Positions 25,046 to 39,972 of a stretch of 64,000 bases of DNA are shown one piece after another. The stretch comes from Musa acuminata AAA Group. Lineage: Eukaryota; Streptophyta; Magnoliopsida; Zingiberales; Musaceae. Position 1 is the stretch's first letter. Each line of letters opens with the position of its first letter. A program made the translations under genes and the position numbers. The DNA lies in assembly GCF_036884655.1 (NCBI RefSeq), contig NC_088330.1:35898001-35962000 (forward strand), given 5' to 3'. Below the pieces are notes generated by a model, which was not told the origin of the DNA, did no database searches, and saw only the letters and a program-made list of their open reading frames with translations.

Positions 25046-28000
25046 CCAATAATAAACGGCGCATATGAGAGTAAGATCATAAAATATTATCATAGGAATC
25101 AAAGTTTTACTAGCTATGTGATATATAAGGATTGTCACACATGAATGGCTATTGACACGTTAATGACACTTGATCGATCAATGTATCATCATTATCGAGT
25201 CGATAAATCACTTGCATCATTTCGATACCTCAATCTTATTTGATAACTTAGCTAATAGAGATTTAGTCATTTATCATAAGGTCGTGGACTTAAATCTTGT
25301 ATTCATCACTACGCAAAAAAAAAAAATTCAAATAGAAAGTTGGCTCAACACTCAACCAATCACTACCTCACATCTTCTAGATTTGATTCTACACAATCGT
25401 CCATGTAGTCGAGGAAGGTGAAGGTGTATAATTATTTTCAACATTTAACCATCAAATGTAATAGTCTCATACAACATGATAAAAAGGCTCAGCATATATA
25501 TTCATAGACTTAGTTTCTTTGTTGAATCCTTGGAACAAGAAACAAACATAAATATCAAAGGGACTTTATAGAGGATAGATACTCTTTACATAGATTTTGT
25601 ATAGGATATTGACTCGAATTTTATTTATTCTAATATCACATCACTCTTAAATAGACACATAAGATGACCTCAGTTGCATCCAAATTAATAACTGGACAAC
25701 CAAAATTTTACTTAATACTACATTTGCTAAAATTCTTAAACTTTATTGAGTTTGATGCATCACTATAAATATTTTGTATTCATGGTGTAAAAGTCTTGTA
25801 AGTAAAAACTTAGGCTCCATTAGGTCAAAGATATAAAATAAATTTTATTATTATTATATATTATTTTATACCAAATTCAACAACGATAAAGGATCCATAT
25901 ATATTAATTCAAAATAGTAATGGCCTTTATTGGGATCGGTATTTTCATATAAAAAATGTATCTGTGTATGATAAACTAAAGCCTTTGATGATCATATCTA
26001 AACGTTAGCCACCGGTAATAAACTCTTGTATTATAATGAGAATGATAGAAAGATTCTTATTGGTATAAATTGCCTCCAACTCAACCGATGATAGAAAAAA
26101 TATTCATTCCTATATGGACTCGACATGTAGTAGCCCAATCAACACAAGAAGACAAGATTTATCTTTTTTATTTATCTATATAAGTCTAAGACAACAATTA
26201 TGAATTATCCGAGACATGAACAAAGGGTTAAAGGAGATGATTTTGTGCTATCTCCTCCTAAAAGACTCCACGGAATATTCTTCGTTCTCTTGTCAGATAT
26301 AAAAGATTATTTTTAGGATAATTACAAGGAAAATTATTTTTGGACCACACTTATATACCTTGAATTACTAATTTAAGTGCTAGAGGGATAAGTCAAAAAA
26401 ATCTCTCATTACCTCAGTCTTTATGTAGATGGTACATTGGGCGCTTAGTGTTTCTTAATCGGAGGCACTTTAACCATACTTTGAAGACATCAATATATCA
26501 TTCTGTAACAATTATCTTTCCGTAATAATTAACAATTCATAGACTAAAATTAGAAAGTATCACAATGCCATTTAATTGCATTCGTGATTCAGTGGACAAA
26601 CCCACTTTCATCAACATGTCAAGTTAACCTTGCCATGATTTTGGACAAGTAAAATATATATCGCGGGAACAACAAATAATGACAATGAACTATGAGTTGT
26701 ACTCCTAATAATCTTGTGTCTAATGATTGAATGTCAATTACACCAATATCCTCATCAAATCAGGAACGATCTAATATCTGTCTTACGTTACACATAATTG
26801 ATTTGGATCCAAAGGTTGAGATCGATCCATCCGAGCAGTCTTCTCTAGCTCGTGCTTTGTGACACCACTATAATCTGATCTGAAAGAAAAATTGAATTAA
26901 TTTATAGGATTAGATGAATGAGTATTATTATTTTGAGTTTAAATATTATGGTTTAAACACTCCTTCAATGAAACTCGTGTGTCCTGTAACACCGCATATC
27001 AAGTTAGTAAAAGATCATATATGAAAATTTGAAAGAGTATCCTTGATCCGATGCAATCCGAATCGTGTCGAATCTTAATTAGCTAAAGGATTGATATTTT
27101 ATTTTTTAATAGGTAAATTCTTTTAAAAAAATCTCAAGTTTTCTTTTTTTTCACAAAGTATTTTTTATTTTTTTCTTGCTTCTTATTTTCTAAAAGATAA
27201 AATTACCTATAGCCTCCACCCAATGACCGTCTCTATCCCTCATTCATTCGTCGCTATCAAGGCATTGCTAAGGTCTTATCTTTGTGTCCTCATCTGCATC
27301 TCTACCCTCGCCCTCCTTTATTATCTTTGATCATGCCATCACCCTTATGTCATGGTCCTTCCTCTTCGGTATCATCAATTCGATTATAAGTGGAAGAACA
27401 ATAGCGGACTTCATGGAGTGGTTATTCCCATTCCTGGGTGGGTCCTCGTCGTTAGGTGTCAGAGTCGAGCTACAAGTTGACCAGCTTCGTTGCGGCTACT
27501 ATATCACTAGACCTCGAAGACTAGAAGGGTTGAAAGGTGACGTCATTGTCAATTCTGATGATACCTAAATGATATCTCGATAGTGACAAACGAGAATAAG
27601 AATAAAAGATGAGTCCTTTGTCACTAATATTAGTCGTGTTATACGTGAGATAAAAAAATCTCATATTTTATAGAATAAAGATATTATATAAAAAAAAAGA
27701 ATGTTAAGTGGGAAAAAACAAAAGGAAGAATTTTTTTTCAAATGAATTTGCCCTTTTAATGTGATTTTTAATTTTTAATTTTTTATATTTAATTTTTTGG
27801 TATGATCGAAGGATTGGCATTCCTCCACGCTGTATCACATATTACGGAAGTCTGACGTTGTCCTTTGCATCACACACGCGTTACGTGTCTCTGCTGCATG
27901 GAGCTTCTCTTCTGGTCTATCATCATATTCCTCGTGCCATTCGATGCATTCAGGTGCGTCATCCCGACGCGATCAATGGCCCTTTCGGCCGGTCACGAGA

Positions 28001-28530
28001 CCAACTACTGTTCCTGTGCTGCCTCTGAAAACGAGGGAGCAGAGGGGCTCTGCGGTCGTGTTTCCCCATGCACAGTGAGCGAGTTGCTCTCTATTCAATG
28101 AACCTTCGCCAGACTGAGCGAGTAGATTGATCACCGCCACCTCAATTAAATGCTTTCCGATGACTTCACTGACATACGACGGCCACCGCGTTCCCTACAT
28201 CTTTGGTCGAGACCGACTACGGATTGAAGAGTTGAAGAAGGGACGATGTGGGTGGAGATGGATGAAGATGACTAATTTAAGCCGTTCTTCTTCTCTCCTC
28301 CCGACTTCGAAGCCGCACCTTTGCTTTCCTTGACCCATAATCCTTCCCTCCCCTCCGTCCATGTGCGACTCCTCCGCTGTCATTTTCTATTACAACCACC
28401 GCCTCACCTATCAGCTGCAGTATTCCTGGGCGTATAATGCAGTCAAAAAGGTCCAAGACCAGCTAAATTATGCCGTCAGTGCTATTTTAACCCCATCTTT
28501 CCGAGTTCCGATGACCACCGTCCCTTCCAC

Positions 28531-28539
28531 TATAAAAAG
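28531..28539 (+). promoter_or_regulatory. TATA box of the cysteine protease gene
   Basis: TATAAAAAG lies 64-72 bases upstream of the ATG at 28603, in a short CT-rich leader. Transcription would be expected to start near 28560-28570, giving a leader of about 35-45 bases. Confidence 0.7.
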
Positions 28540-28602
28540 GCCTCACCCTTCGACCCCCCAACGCATCGAAAGCCGACCTTTCCTATTGTTTCCTCTGGAA
28601 TC

Positions 28603-30625
<2,023 letters not shown>

Positions 30626-31433
30626 ATGCTTCCAGCGTTGATTTGTTTGGTTGGCCGCCGAGTGCAGAAAGGAGGGGCAAGATTTGCAAACACCTCATGA
30701 TCACCGATTGATTCACGTTTTATTAGATGATTGGCCAAAGTCCATGTACATGATCTCGATTTAATACTGGACTTGAAGCTAAAAGATTGTTTTTTTTTTC
30801 CTTTTTTACTATTCAAATGATGAAAGTTGCCCCTCTTCAGCTGCTTCTGCCCTTCCACAATTACTTGAATCAATCAATGATTTAATGCACCGGTTTGCAT
30901 GCAGATTAATGCCTTCCAAGACTGCCCTCTCCCATCACCTTTGTTTAGACGACGATTGTTTAGTCGTCCTCTTTGGAACTCTTCTAAGACAGCAAGAAAA
31001 CCAGGAAGATCGTGAGATCGATAGGTTATACTCGAGAGAATCTTAATGCTTTGACATTGATGAAACACAGGACAGGTCTTTCCTCCCCTAATAAAGTGGC
31101 AGTACCTTAAATGGAAGTGGGAAGATCGCAGAATCCAAGAAAGAGCAGGGAATTCAATCTAGGTAACCTCGTCCTTTTCAAGCTCATGCCGGAACAGCCC
31201 GATCTCTAAGAATAAAAGATAGGCGCATAGTAAGAACGGAGCACTAAAGCAATGCTTGCTGATAGGCGTCGAAGAAGTCTAAAATCACTCTCGAAATAAC
31301 TAATAGAGAAAGACAAAAGAGAAAAAAATCCCATTCTATCAAGTAGCAAACTGAATAGTTCAAGAAAAATCAACCCAAACATCTAAATCAAAACGGGCTC
31401 CCCCGCCCAAGGAGTCGCGATATGTATATCAGC
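30626..31433. other. Convergent 3' region between protease and PABP genes
   Basis: This stretch should hold the 3' untranslated regions of both convergent genes. No further coding exon or RNA gene was recognised. Poly(A)-signal-like words are diffuse, as is usual in plants, and are not called individually. Confidence 0.55.
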
Positions 31434-34400
31434 TCAGGAAACATCATTCAACGACAGACCAGCTAAACGGTTTGCGACCTGCTGCTGCTGAACAACACTT
31501 CTCAAGACTCCCATAGCCTCCACTACTTTGGCCTGCAGCGCTTCAGGAGATTCCAGCAAGTGTAATACTTCGTTCTGGTCCATCTCAAGGAGCATGCCAG
31601 TTACTTTCGCAGCATACCCGTGCTCTAACTGATCCACGAGAGGATAGAGGCTCTCACCCAGCATCTGAAATGTAAAGAAACAACACACTCGGTTATACTG
31701 CCTACCCAGTGATGCAAATCCATATTATCTTAAGAACTAGCATGCTTCACGCACAGACAAACCCACAAGTTACTATTGGACCTTCCTTACCAGTCTCTGC
31801 TGCTCTGGTGTAGCATTTGCGAGAGCCGAAGTCAGTTCTCCTACCGGAACAGGTTGTGACATGCCAGCATGCCTTGCGGGCATACCACCCATGTCATAGG
31901 GGGGAGAGAACATCCCTTCAGGATTGCCGACTTCCGGCATGCCACGCCCAGGTGGATAGCGGTAAGGACGTCCACCCCTTGGGAGCATCTGCGACATTCA
32001 GATTCTCACTATATGCTATCACAGAGGCTTTTTAATTTGTGACAATATGCACGGGAAGAGTGATGGTTATGAGAAACCGGAACCTGCACTCAGTGCAAAA
32101 AGTTTTATCACACACCTGCTGTTGAATCATTTGCATAGGGTGCTGCTGTGTCAGTTGCAGTGGACCTGCTCCTGCTCGTCTACCACCAGGACGTTGGGCC
32201 TGCTGACCTTGTTGGGCCATCGGGATAAAGAAATTGGGAAAAGGAGCAGCTCCAGGTCTCATTCCAGTAACAAGGGGATGAGGGAAGCCAAATCCAGGCT
32301 GTAAGAAAAATGTCATTGGAACACACATCATTTTAGTTCTCCTTCAAGTGATACTATCTTATGGAAGATTCTCGAAATAAAAACATATACCCATGGCAAT
32401 GGGACCCTAATGGTTTGACAATGTGTACAATTGGAATTTTTTTCATATCAAACAAGCAATTTCTTCAGATTTATTCACAGTAAAGCTAGTTACAATATGT
32501 TCAAGGGGGCCTGTTGCATGGTTAATGGCCTCAAAATGAATCACACCAACAAAACACAACATGAACAGAACGTTGCAACACATAACTTACCACATGAAAC
32601 ACCTTTACATAATTGATCAAGTAGGCTTTCGGTTAGACTTTGCAATTGAAGAACATATAGTAAGCATATAACCATATTGCCCATACTGGTAACTACTCTA
32701 ACCCCTTTTCCTCTCTTTACTTTTTTCTCTTCCCCACATGGCCCCCGCCTCTCCTGTGTCAGAAGGTACTGCTCTTGTGACAGCTCCGTGTGCTTGTAGT
32801 AGTCCAGTCGCAACCAACCATTAGTACACTTAATGGTACCAGTGTAGTATCAAAATTTGGCAGTCAACCAGTTTTTACACCAAACTGAGATTTTGTTCTT
32901 TGATAAAAATCCATATCTCAATACACTAGCAATATCAATAATTAAACTATTTTATAATTCATTTAAATATCTATATTTTATTCCATTTGTATGCATTGTT
33001 GATGAAAACCAAAATACCACTATGTAAACTGATCCATTATGGTGCCTCTGACCAAATTCATTGAACCAAATGCCACCTTATTGGTGAGGATACTCTCAGC
33101 AAATTCTACTGCAACAACCTTAAAGGATGGTTCAATCTTAAAGTTGAGAGATGCATGTAATAAACACGACCATGAAAAATTAAGTTGCATCACAAAGGAG
33201 CACAAACTAGTCAAAAGAATGATTTACCACAAAACATATAACTAAACTTTGTTTTGGGTGACAGATGCTACCTGAGGAGGAACAAGTGCAGGTGGTTGAC
33301 CATAGAAAAGTGGTTGTCCTAACCCAGGAGCACCGGGAGGATACAATGGAACACGAGGAGCAACTGAAGGCGGCATCACCACAGGTCGCATTTGTGAAAA
33401 TTGAGCCTGGAAAAGGAACAAACAGGCAACCAATGAAACTTACCACATTATTTATGACCATATGAAAAGGATAACAAAATTTGTAAGATATATACATTGG
33501 AATATGCATAATGTCAGAATTCATCACTTTCCATTATAATTAAACACTTTTCATGAGCTAAAAAGCACAAGAGGCTTCAATTAGAATATGAAAATAAATC
33601 AACCCCTAAAAGTTCATTTAAAACATTTCCATGATATAACTGAAACGAGACTTCACCGTTGTTGCTGCTGACTACCCCACATGGTTGGCAACTTGAATTT
33701 GTTATTGTATACCATTGAATGAGATAATATTAATATTACACTGGTCTCTTATATCCAAGCATATAGCTCATATGATGATACAGAACTATCATGTAGACTT
33801 CAAAGAAATTACCTGCAATCTTGCTCTTCTGTCTTCCTTGCGTTGTGCTAGTGCAACATAAAGTGGTTTATTGCCAATCATTTTGCCATTCATCTCCAAA
33901 AGCTACAACAAATTTAAACATTGAATCAACAAACAGTATACAGTAACCCAAAGTGAGGTTGCAACTTCCAGACTTTGACTTACTGCTTGAGAAGCATGAT
34001 CAGGAGACTGAAAAACAACAAATCCAGATCCCTTGCTCACACCATTTTTGTCACGCACAACCTATAAAAGTTTTACAAGTACATAATGCAGCAACAAGCA
34101 AATTATAATGGAATGAAAGAACAATGAAATCAAATTAGACAAATTAAAAACAACCTTGCAAGAAGCAATTGCCCCAAACCCTGAGAACAATTCTCTCAAG
34201 TTATCATCACCAATGTTATCGTCTAAGTTTTTCAAGTACAAGTTAACCCCTTCCAATTTTTCAGAAGACTCCTGCTTACTCTGGTCAAACTTCTCTTTAA
34301 GTTCCTGTTCTCTCTCTGACTTCTTTTGTGCTCTTCCAACATACCATTCCTTATCATCAAATTTCTTCCCATTAAGTTCCTGAACAGCCTGAGCAGCTTC

Positions 34401-37235
34401 ATCAGGATTCTCAAAATTAACAAAGCCAAAGCATTTTGATTTTCCATCCTCCCCTCTCATTACAATACAGCTGGTGATCTTTCCAAATTCACCAAAAACT
34501 TCTTGAAGAGTATCTTCTGTTGTAGACTCTGAGAGATTTTTTACAAATACATTACTAAATGTTATGTTGCTTGCAGCATTCTCCCTTTCCTGTTTACGAA
34601 TAAAGGGCCCAACAAAAACTTTCTTATCGTTCAATAGCATGCCATTTAGATTCTCAATTGCATTTTGTGCTGCATCATCCTGTTCAAACTGGACAAAGCC
34701 ATAGCCCTTTGACTGACCAGATGCATCTGTTGCAACCTTGCAAGAAAGAATATTCCCAAACGCAGAAAATGTATCATACAGTGCTTTGTTGTCGATACAC
34801 TTGTCCAAATTCTGCAACAAAACAAAACAAAACAAAGTCAAAAAACATGTAAAGATATAAACACAATAACTACTTGTTGAAACACATAAAGTGTCACGAA
34901 AATCAACTCATTAATTCAAGTTCCAATGATCCAAGAGAAGATCACGAAAATTGTACCTTGATAAATATGTTGGCAGTCCCACTTCTACGTGTGCTAGGAT
35001 CACGATTTGAATGCATTATCCGAATAGTCTTCCCATTGAGAGGCATGAAATTAAGCACTTCCAGTGCCCTTGCAGCTGCCAACAGGCACTTAACAGAGTC
35101 AATAAATAGCATACATAACTTTCTACCAATGCAGTATAAGCACTTCAATCTATATCATCTTCATAAGTTGGCATCAAGATTCAAAATAGGTAGTGGATCA
35201 TGAATTCTCATGATTCTACTGAAACAGATGATTTACATATCAATAAAAATCAATACCTAACAGAAAATGAAGTCAAAGTGAAAAGAACTTTCATAATTTA
35301 GATTGTTCATGAATTTAAGACATGTCAAATGTAATTGTCAGAGACATGCACATACAAAGAAGAAACAGAATATCCTAATCAATATAACATGTTTAAAGTC
35401 AGTGTCAAAGAAGAAACAAAAACACACGCATGCATATTATGATACACCGCAAAAAAAAAAAAAAAACTAAGATACTTGGTAATATTCAGATGAACAATGT
35501 GAAGATTCCCAAAGTATTCCAAGCAAGGGGTTACATGAACATAAAGGTCTATTAAGAAATTATATTCCAGTTCAAGCAATCAGTGATTTAGCCTTAAAAT
35601 GAATCTAAGCACCCACAAGGTGCCATTATTCTAAAAAAAACAGAGCTCAACGGAGAGTAAGTTTCAATGATTCCAACAATGCTACAACCTTCTAGTGCAC
35701 ACCAGCATATGTTGAAGGTCAGAAACCTTTGAATATTATGGATTAGAAGGCATCCAGGAAAAAAAGTCTGGGTAATTTTAACAACAAATTTAGGCTTTTG
35801 GTGCTGGATAGATCTCAACTAAGATCCTCAACATAATGTTAAATTGATCCATTACTAGCATCAGTAGGCATCCAGGGGTCTGTGTAGCCCGGTGGGGAGG
35901 GGTGGGCTGGACAATAACTTCATGTTGCAAGCAGCTTCAAGACAAGTTATTTTTTGGGCAGAAGCTCATCTTTAACGTCATACAATTCAGAAAGGCAACT
36001 GTGGGTTTCTTGTTCATGGGTACTACTGAAAGCAAGACATCCCAACCAATAATCTATGCTTCATCTTAATTTTTCCCCACCCAAGAAAAGTCTTGTGATT
36101 ATTTAGTGGTAAAAAAGAAAAACAAGACATACAATGATCAATGTATGAAAAGAGTTTATTAACAATCATGTTCTGGGGTGATGAGACAATACTACTGTTA
36201 ATGATAACATGAAGTTGCATCATCATCTAGCTAGTAATCCACCAGTCTGAATCGGCCTCACGTTCAGACACGGACAATCCCTAAGAATAATAACTTGATG
36301 ACTCCTTCAAACTGTATGAAGCCACAACAACAAATAGCCTCAAACAAGTAGTTCACACCTTGGCATCAGGATGTTCACATGCAACAGCAAGTAACGAGGT
36401 CAGCTTCTGTAAAGAGAAATCTAGATGTGCTAACATGGAAAACAAGAGACAAGATACACTAAACACTAAACACTAAACAATAAACAATAAATGGCTAATG
36501 ACATGGCAAAACTTAATGTCACCGGTTAATTAATTCCTACAAATCCTAGTTAGATTCTTACCAATAAATCACTTGCAACTCACATATACCCATTACTGAC
36601 CATACCAGTATGACATGGTTCTACCACCATGAGAGTCCACAAAAACAAAAAATAAAAAAAAAATGACCAATTAGCATGGCTCAATCAATATGGCGTATAA
36701 ATTGAAAATAAGACTGTCTCCGGTAAGCCAAAATATGAGGTAAACTATCAAAAAATAGCATCCAAAGAAATGTTTACATTGGCAATACAGTATAATTATT
36801 TGGTGTTCTTCCACAATTCCCTATATCAATTATTAATCTTCAATGCAGGACAAATAACTGCAATCCCGATAACAGTATGCCAATGCTAAAGCAATAGTTA
36901 GGGGGCATTGACACAAAACAAGACAAGACCGAGCAACAGCCACATGAACAGATTCCAGAGGAACAAAGAGAGCCAAAGAACAATTCCAACTGACCATCCG
37001 CGGCATCGTTGTAGTTGACATAGGCATAACCGAGAGAGAAGCGAGTATTGATATCGCGGCAGACGCGGACGGACACCACCGCCCCGATCTGGCTAAAAAC
37101 ATCATACAGCTGCGCGTCCGTCACGCCCGGGTCCAAGTCGCCGACGTACAACGACGTCGAGGAGAACTGGGCCCCGCCACCGCCTTCAGCCGGGCCGGGG
37201 ACCGCTGCCTGCGGCTGAAGCGGGACCTGCGCCAT
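31434..37235 (-). CDS. PAB: Cytoplasmic poly(A)-binding protein (PABP)
   Basis: Nine exons on the minus strand: 37235-36995, 35075-34957, 34811-34155, 34061-33984, 33902-33813, 33406-33272, 32298-32116, 31988-31791 and 31664-31434. They total 1932 nt (643 aa), and every junction closes in phase. There are four RRM domains: RRM1 from [14 protein letters not shown] with RNP1-like [11 protein letters not shown]2 from NIFIKNLDKCID with [11 protein letters not shown]3 from [11 protein letters not shown] with [11 protein letters not shown]4 from [11 protein letters not shown] with KGSGFVVF. A Pro/Gln/Met-rich linker leads to a C-terminal MLLE domain ([12 protein letters not shown] ... [24 protein letters not shown]) that binds PAM2 peptides. 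The protein binds mRNA poly(A) tails and supports translation and mRNA stability. It is most like the plant PAB2/PAB4/PAB8 group; the exact paralogue is not assigned. The in-frame codons upstream of the ATG contain no further ATG. Confidence 0.97.
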
Positions 37236-39444
37236 TTGCTCCTCACGATCTAGAAGACAACAAAGCCTTTTTCTTCCCGGCTCTTCCGCTGACCCTAAGC
37301 GATCAACAACAACAACAAACACCTAAACAATTCCGGTTGCTGGATGAAAGAATTGGAGAGGAATATCGACGGGGTTCTTGTAAGGGTTTGGAAAGGGAGA
37401 GAAGGTTTCGCAAGAGCAGCCTCCGCAACCGCAACCGCGCCGGAGGCCGCACAAGGGTTTAAATCGCGGGGGCACGTCGCAAACCCTAATCCAACTAACA
37501 CGGCAGCCTCCGCCGTCGGATGAGGTGAGGTAAGCGACGCGGACCGTACGATGGCCCGCCCCGGGCTAATGCCGGCGGACAGGGCGAGGGGGTGCGTACG
37601 TGTCGGAATCAGGGGGGTTGGAGTTACGAATCAAAGCGTAACGTGCTGATGAGTCGGGCGATTCGAATCGCCTGTCCCAAAAACAACAGGGTTTACGAAT
37701 GCATCCTCATTGGTCTTGTGACCCCCGCGTGGGTCCCACCGCATAAGATTGGCCTGCCGTTCCGAGAAACCTGAACCCGGAACCGGCACACGCTTGTGAG
37801 CCGCACCTTTCACAGCAGGAGGCCGCTCTGGTGGGTCCATGATGGGCCCATCGAAGGATAAGATTTCGCTGGTGCAGCAGAATCAGATGGGTGAGCTCGT
37901 TGGCCCAAAGTTGTCTGATTCTTGTTGGGTTAATAATGTGATCTGTGAAGAATATTATAGTATCTGGAAATTAAACACCATCATACCCAAAAAAAGTAAC
38001 TCAAGCTATTGAGTTAATCATCAACTTAAAATACTTAAGCTAAAATTAATAATATTAATAGATCCACTCCGGTCCTATAGATCAACTCAATTAATCTCGT
38101 GTGGCACAAGCAACTCCAAATGGTGGCTAAGAATGGCAGGGAGAAGAAGAGATGTTCCAACACTTTTTAAAAGGATTTCAGGGTCACCATCTATTTCCCA
38201 AGTGCTTTGATGACTCCTCTTTCACTTTCAAATGGACCAGATGCCAGATCAAGGACTTCCGATACGAATACACGGAAGCAATGGAGCAGAGGGATTCGAG
38301 GTAAATGTATCCAAGACTGATCCAAACAATAATGATAGGCCACTAATCTTCATGTTCTCCATGCATGACAGCAAGCTTTCGAGTGCACAGAACTCACGAA
38401 TGAAGACGATCTGCAAGTATGCTGTTTCACACACGAATCTTACAAAAGACAAAAGATCATGGAACTTTAGGAATCAGAGGGAGGAACAGAGCGATACAAC
38501 CAATGACACATCCATCCATACGTAATATATTAAGCTCTTTCTCGACGCACGGAGTACGTACTCATCCTTTCTCTTCCCCGTCGCACATCATTTCCCTTTG
38601 CGTTCTTTAAGCAAAACCACCGATCCTAAATCCGTGTGCGTTAACCGGGATTACTTGTAATCCCATGTATTTTTCTTCTCTCTTCTTTGGCTTCGTATCT
38701 CATGCTCGTCTTTTGGGTGGATAAGACACACGCTCCAGGAGATACATATGAAGCATATAAATATCGCAATTTACAGCATCAACAGGAGTCTCAGGAATCT
38801 TTTCACAGCTCCTCCAAAGGAAAGATACTCGATGGGTGTAAGATTATTCGGATTCCAAGTTTTATGTCTGCCATATACTCATATAGATTATTCTTCTGCA
38901 GTTTTATGCTTTTGTGTTTGTTCCTCAAACGTGACACACGAAGGATACGATCTTGAGCTGTTTGGCATGCAATAACTTAGAGCGTGATATGATCCATGTC
39001 CTAAAGTTCCAGCCTTTCCTTCTCTCTCTCTTTAGCTGCTTTCCTAAAGCTTGATTTATTTCAAGACATGGTGTTAACTACAAAAGAATCTATCCATCTG
39101 CAAGGAGACAAGCAGGTGAAAGCAATATGAAAGCTTTGGCATGGCAAACGAAGTTGGAAGTATTGGTATATCATTAAAAGCTCTTTACATCGATCGAGTT
39201 CATCTCCAAGAGAAGCTGCATCACAAAGGAACTACAGACCAATGACTCCTCTTCTCCTTGTCGCTGTTATTGTTCCCGTGGATTCCTTCCCAGCAAATCA
39301 ACAAGTACAACTAGAAATCCAACAAGAAATAAACCCTACTTCGGTTATCAGTGTATTGACATGTGTCTTCTTCCTTCTTCCTGAGGATGGCATGCGAGAA
39401 CAGAACTACTGCAACCAGATACATGGTCATATGTACCCATGCGT
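37236..39444. other. Intergenic region between PABP and ERF genes
   Basis: The first about 300 bases, GC-rich, should contain the PABP promoter and leader on the minus strand. A perfect 16-base palindrome, GGCGATTCGAATCGCC, lies at 37657-37672. The part from about 38.9 kb on should include the ERF 3' untranslated region. Short frames such as 38232-38525 have no recognisable motif. No gene is called. Confidence 0.5.
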
Positions 39445-39972
39445 CTACTGCAAGCTGCTGCTCCACTCGTCGTCGGAGTTCTCGGGGCCCGGCGCCTGAT
39501 TAAGGTCGGGATTCTTGTACCGCTTCTCCGCCTGCCGACGCTTGTCCTCCTGACAGCAAAAGACGGCCGCCCCGCCCCCGCTCATCTGGAGCGCGTCGAC
39601 CTTGGCGCCCACCTCCGCGGCCTTCTTCCTGATCGACGCGGCTGACATGGCGATCGCTTCGTGGTCGGCGTCGTCTCTCACGGAGATGTCGTCGGGGAAG
39701 TTGAGGCGGGCGGCGCGGCCCCGGAGGTAGAAGAGGGCGGTGTCGTAGGCCCTGGCGGCGGCCACCGGGGTGCAGTAGGAGCCGAGCCATATCCTGGACC
39801 GCTTGTTCGGCTCCCTGATCTCCGCCACCCACTTCCCCCACTTCCGCATCCGTATGCCTCGGAAGGGCCGCTCCTTCGGCTTCCTCGCCGCCTTCTTCGG
39901 CGGCAGCTGCCTCTCCACCTCCATCTCTCCCTCACCTCTCCTCCCGCGGAGCTCCCTCCCCGAAACTCCCAC
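39445..39972 (-). CDS. ERF/AP2 transcription factor with C-terminal EAR-like motif (ERF group II type)
   Basis: A single uninterrupted frame of 175 aa. The AP2 domain lies at about residues 37-95, with [18 protein letters not shown], the WLGSY block and [14 protein letters not shown], ending ARLNFPDD. The DNA-contacting Arg and Trp residues of the beta-sheet are present. Basic [10 protein letters not shown] before it may serve nuclear import. The C-terminus carries DLNQAP (residues 156-161), a DLNxxP EAR motif that recruits TOPLESS-type co-repressors, followed by acidic ENSDDEW. This layout matches the ERF008-ERF011 group, so it is probably a repressor of stress or developmental genes. The family assignment is firm; the subgroup and repression are inferred. 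M17 could be an alternative start. Confidence 0.93.
   Translation of the reverse strand: MGVSGRELRGRRGEGEMEVERQLPPKKAARKPKERPFRGIRMRKWGKWVAEIREPNKRSRIWLGSYCTPVAAARAYDTALFYLRGRAARLNFPDDISVRDDADHEAIAMSAASIRKKAAEVGAKVDALQMSGGGAAVFCCQEDKRRQAEKRYKNPDLNQAPGPENSDDEWSSSLQ

Noticed and set aside
27284..27568. Plus-strand frame of 94 codons
   Set aside because: No recognisable domain or neighbouring exon, and it lies in repeat-like DNA.
37657..37672. Possible tRNA T-arm
   Set aside because: The palindrome lacks an acceptor stem, D-arm and anticodon arm at the needed spacing.
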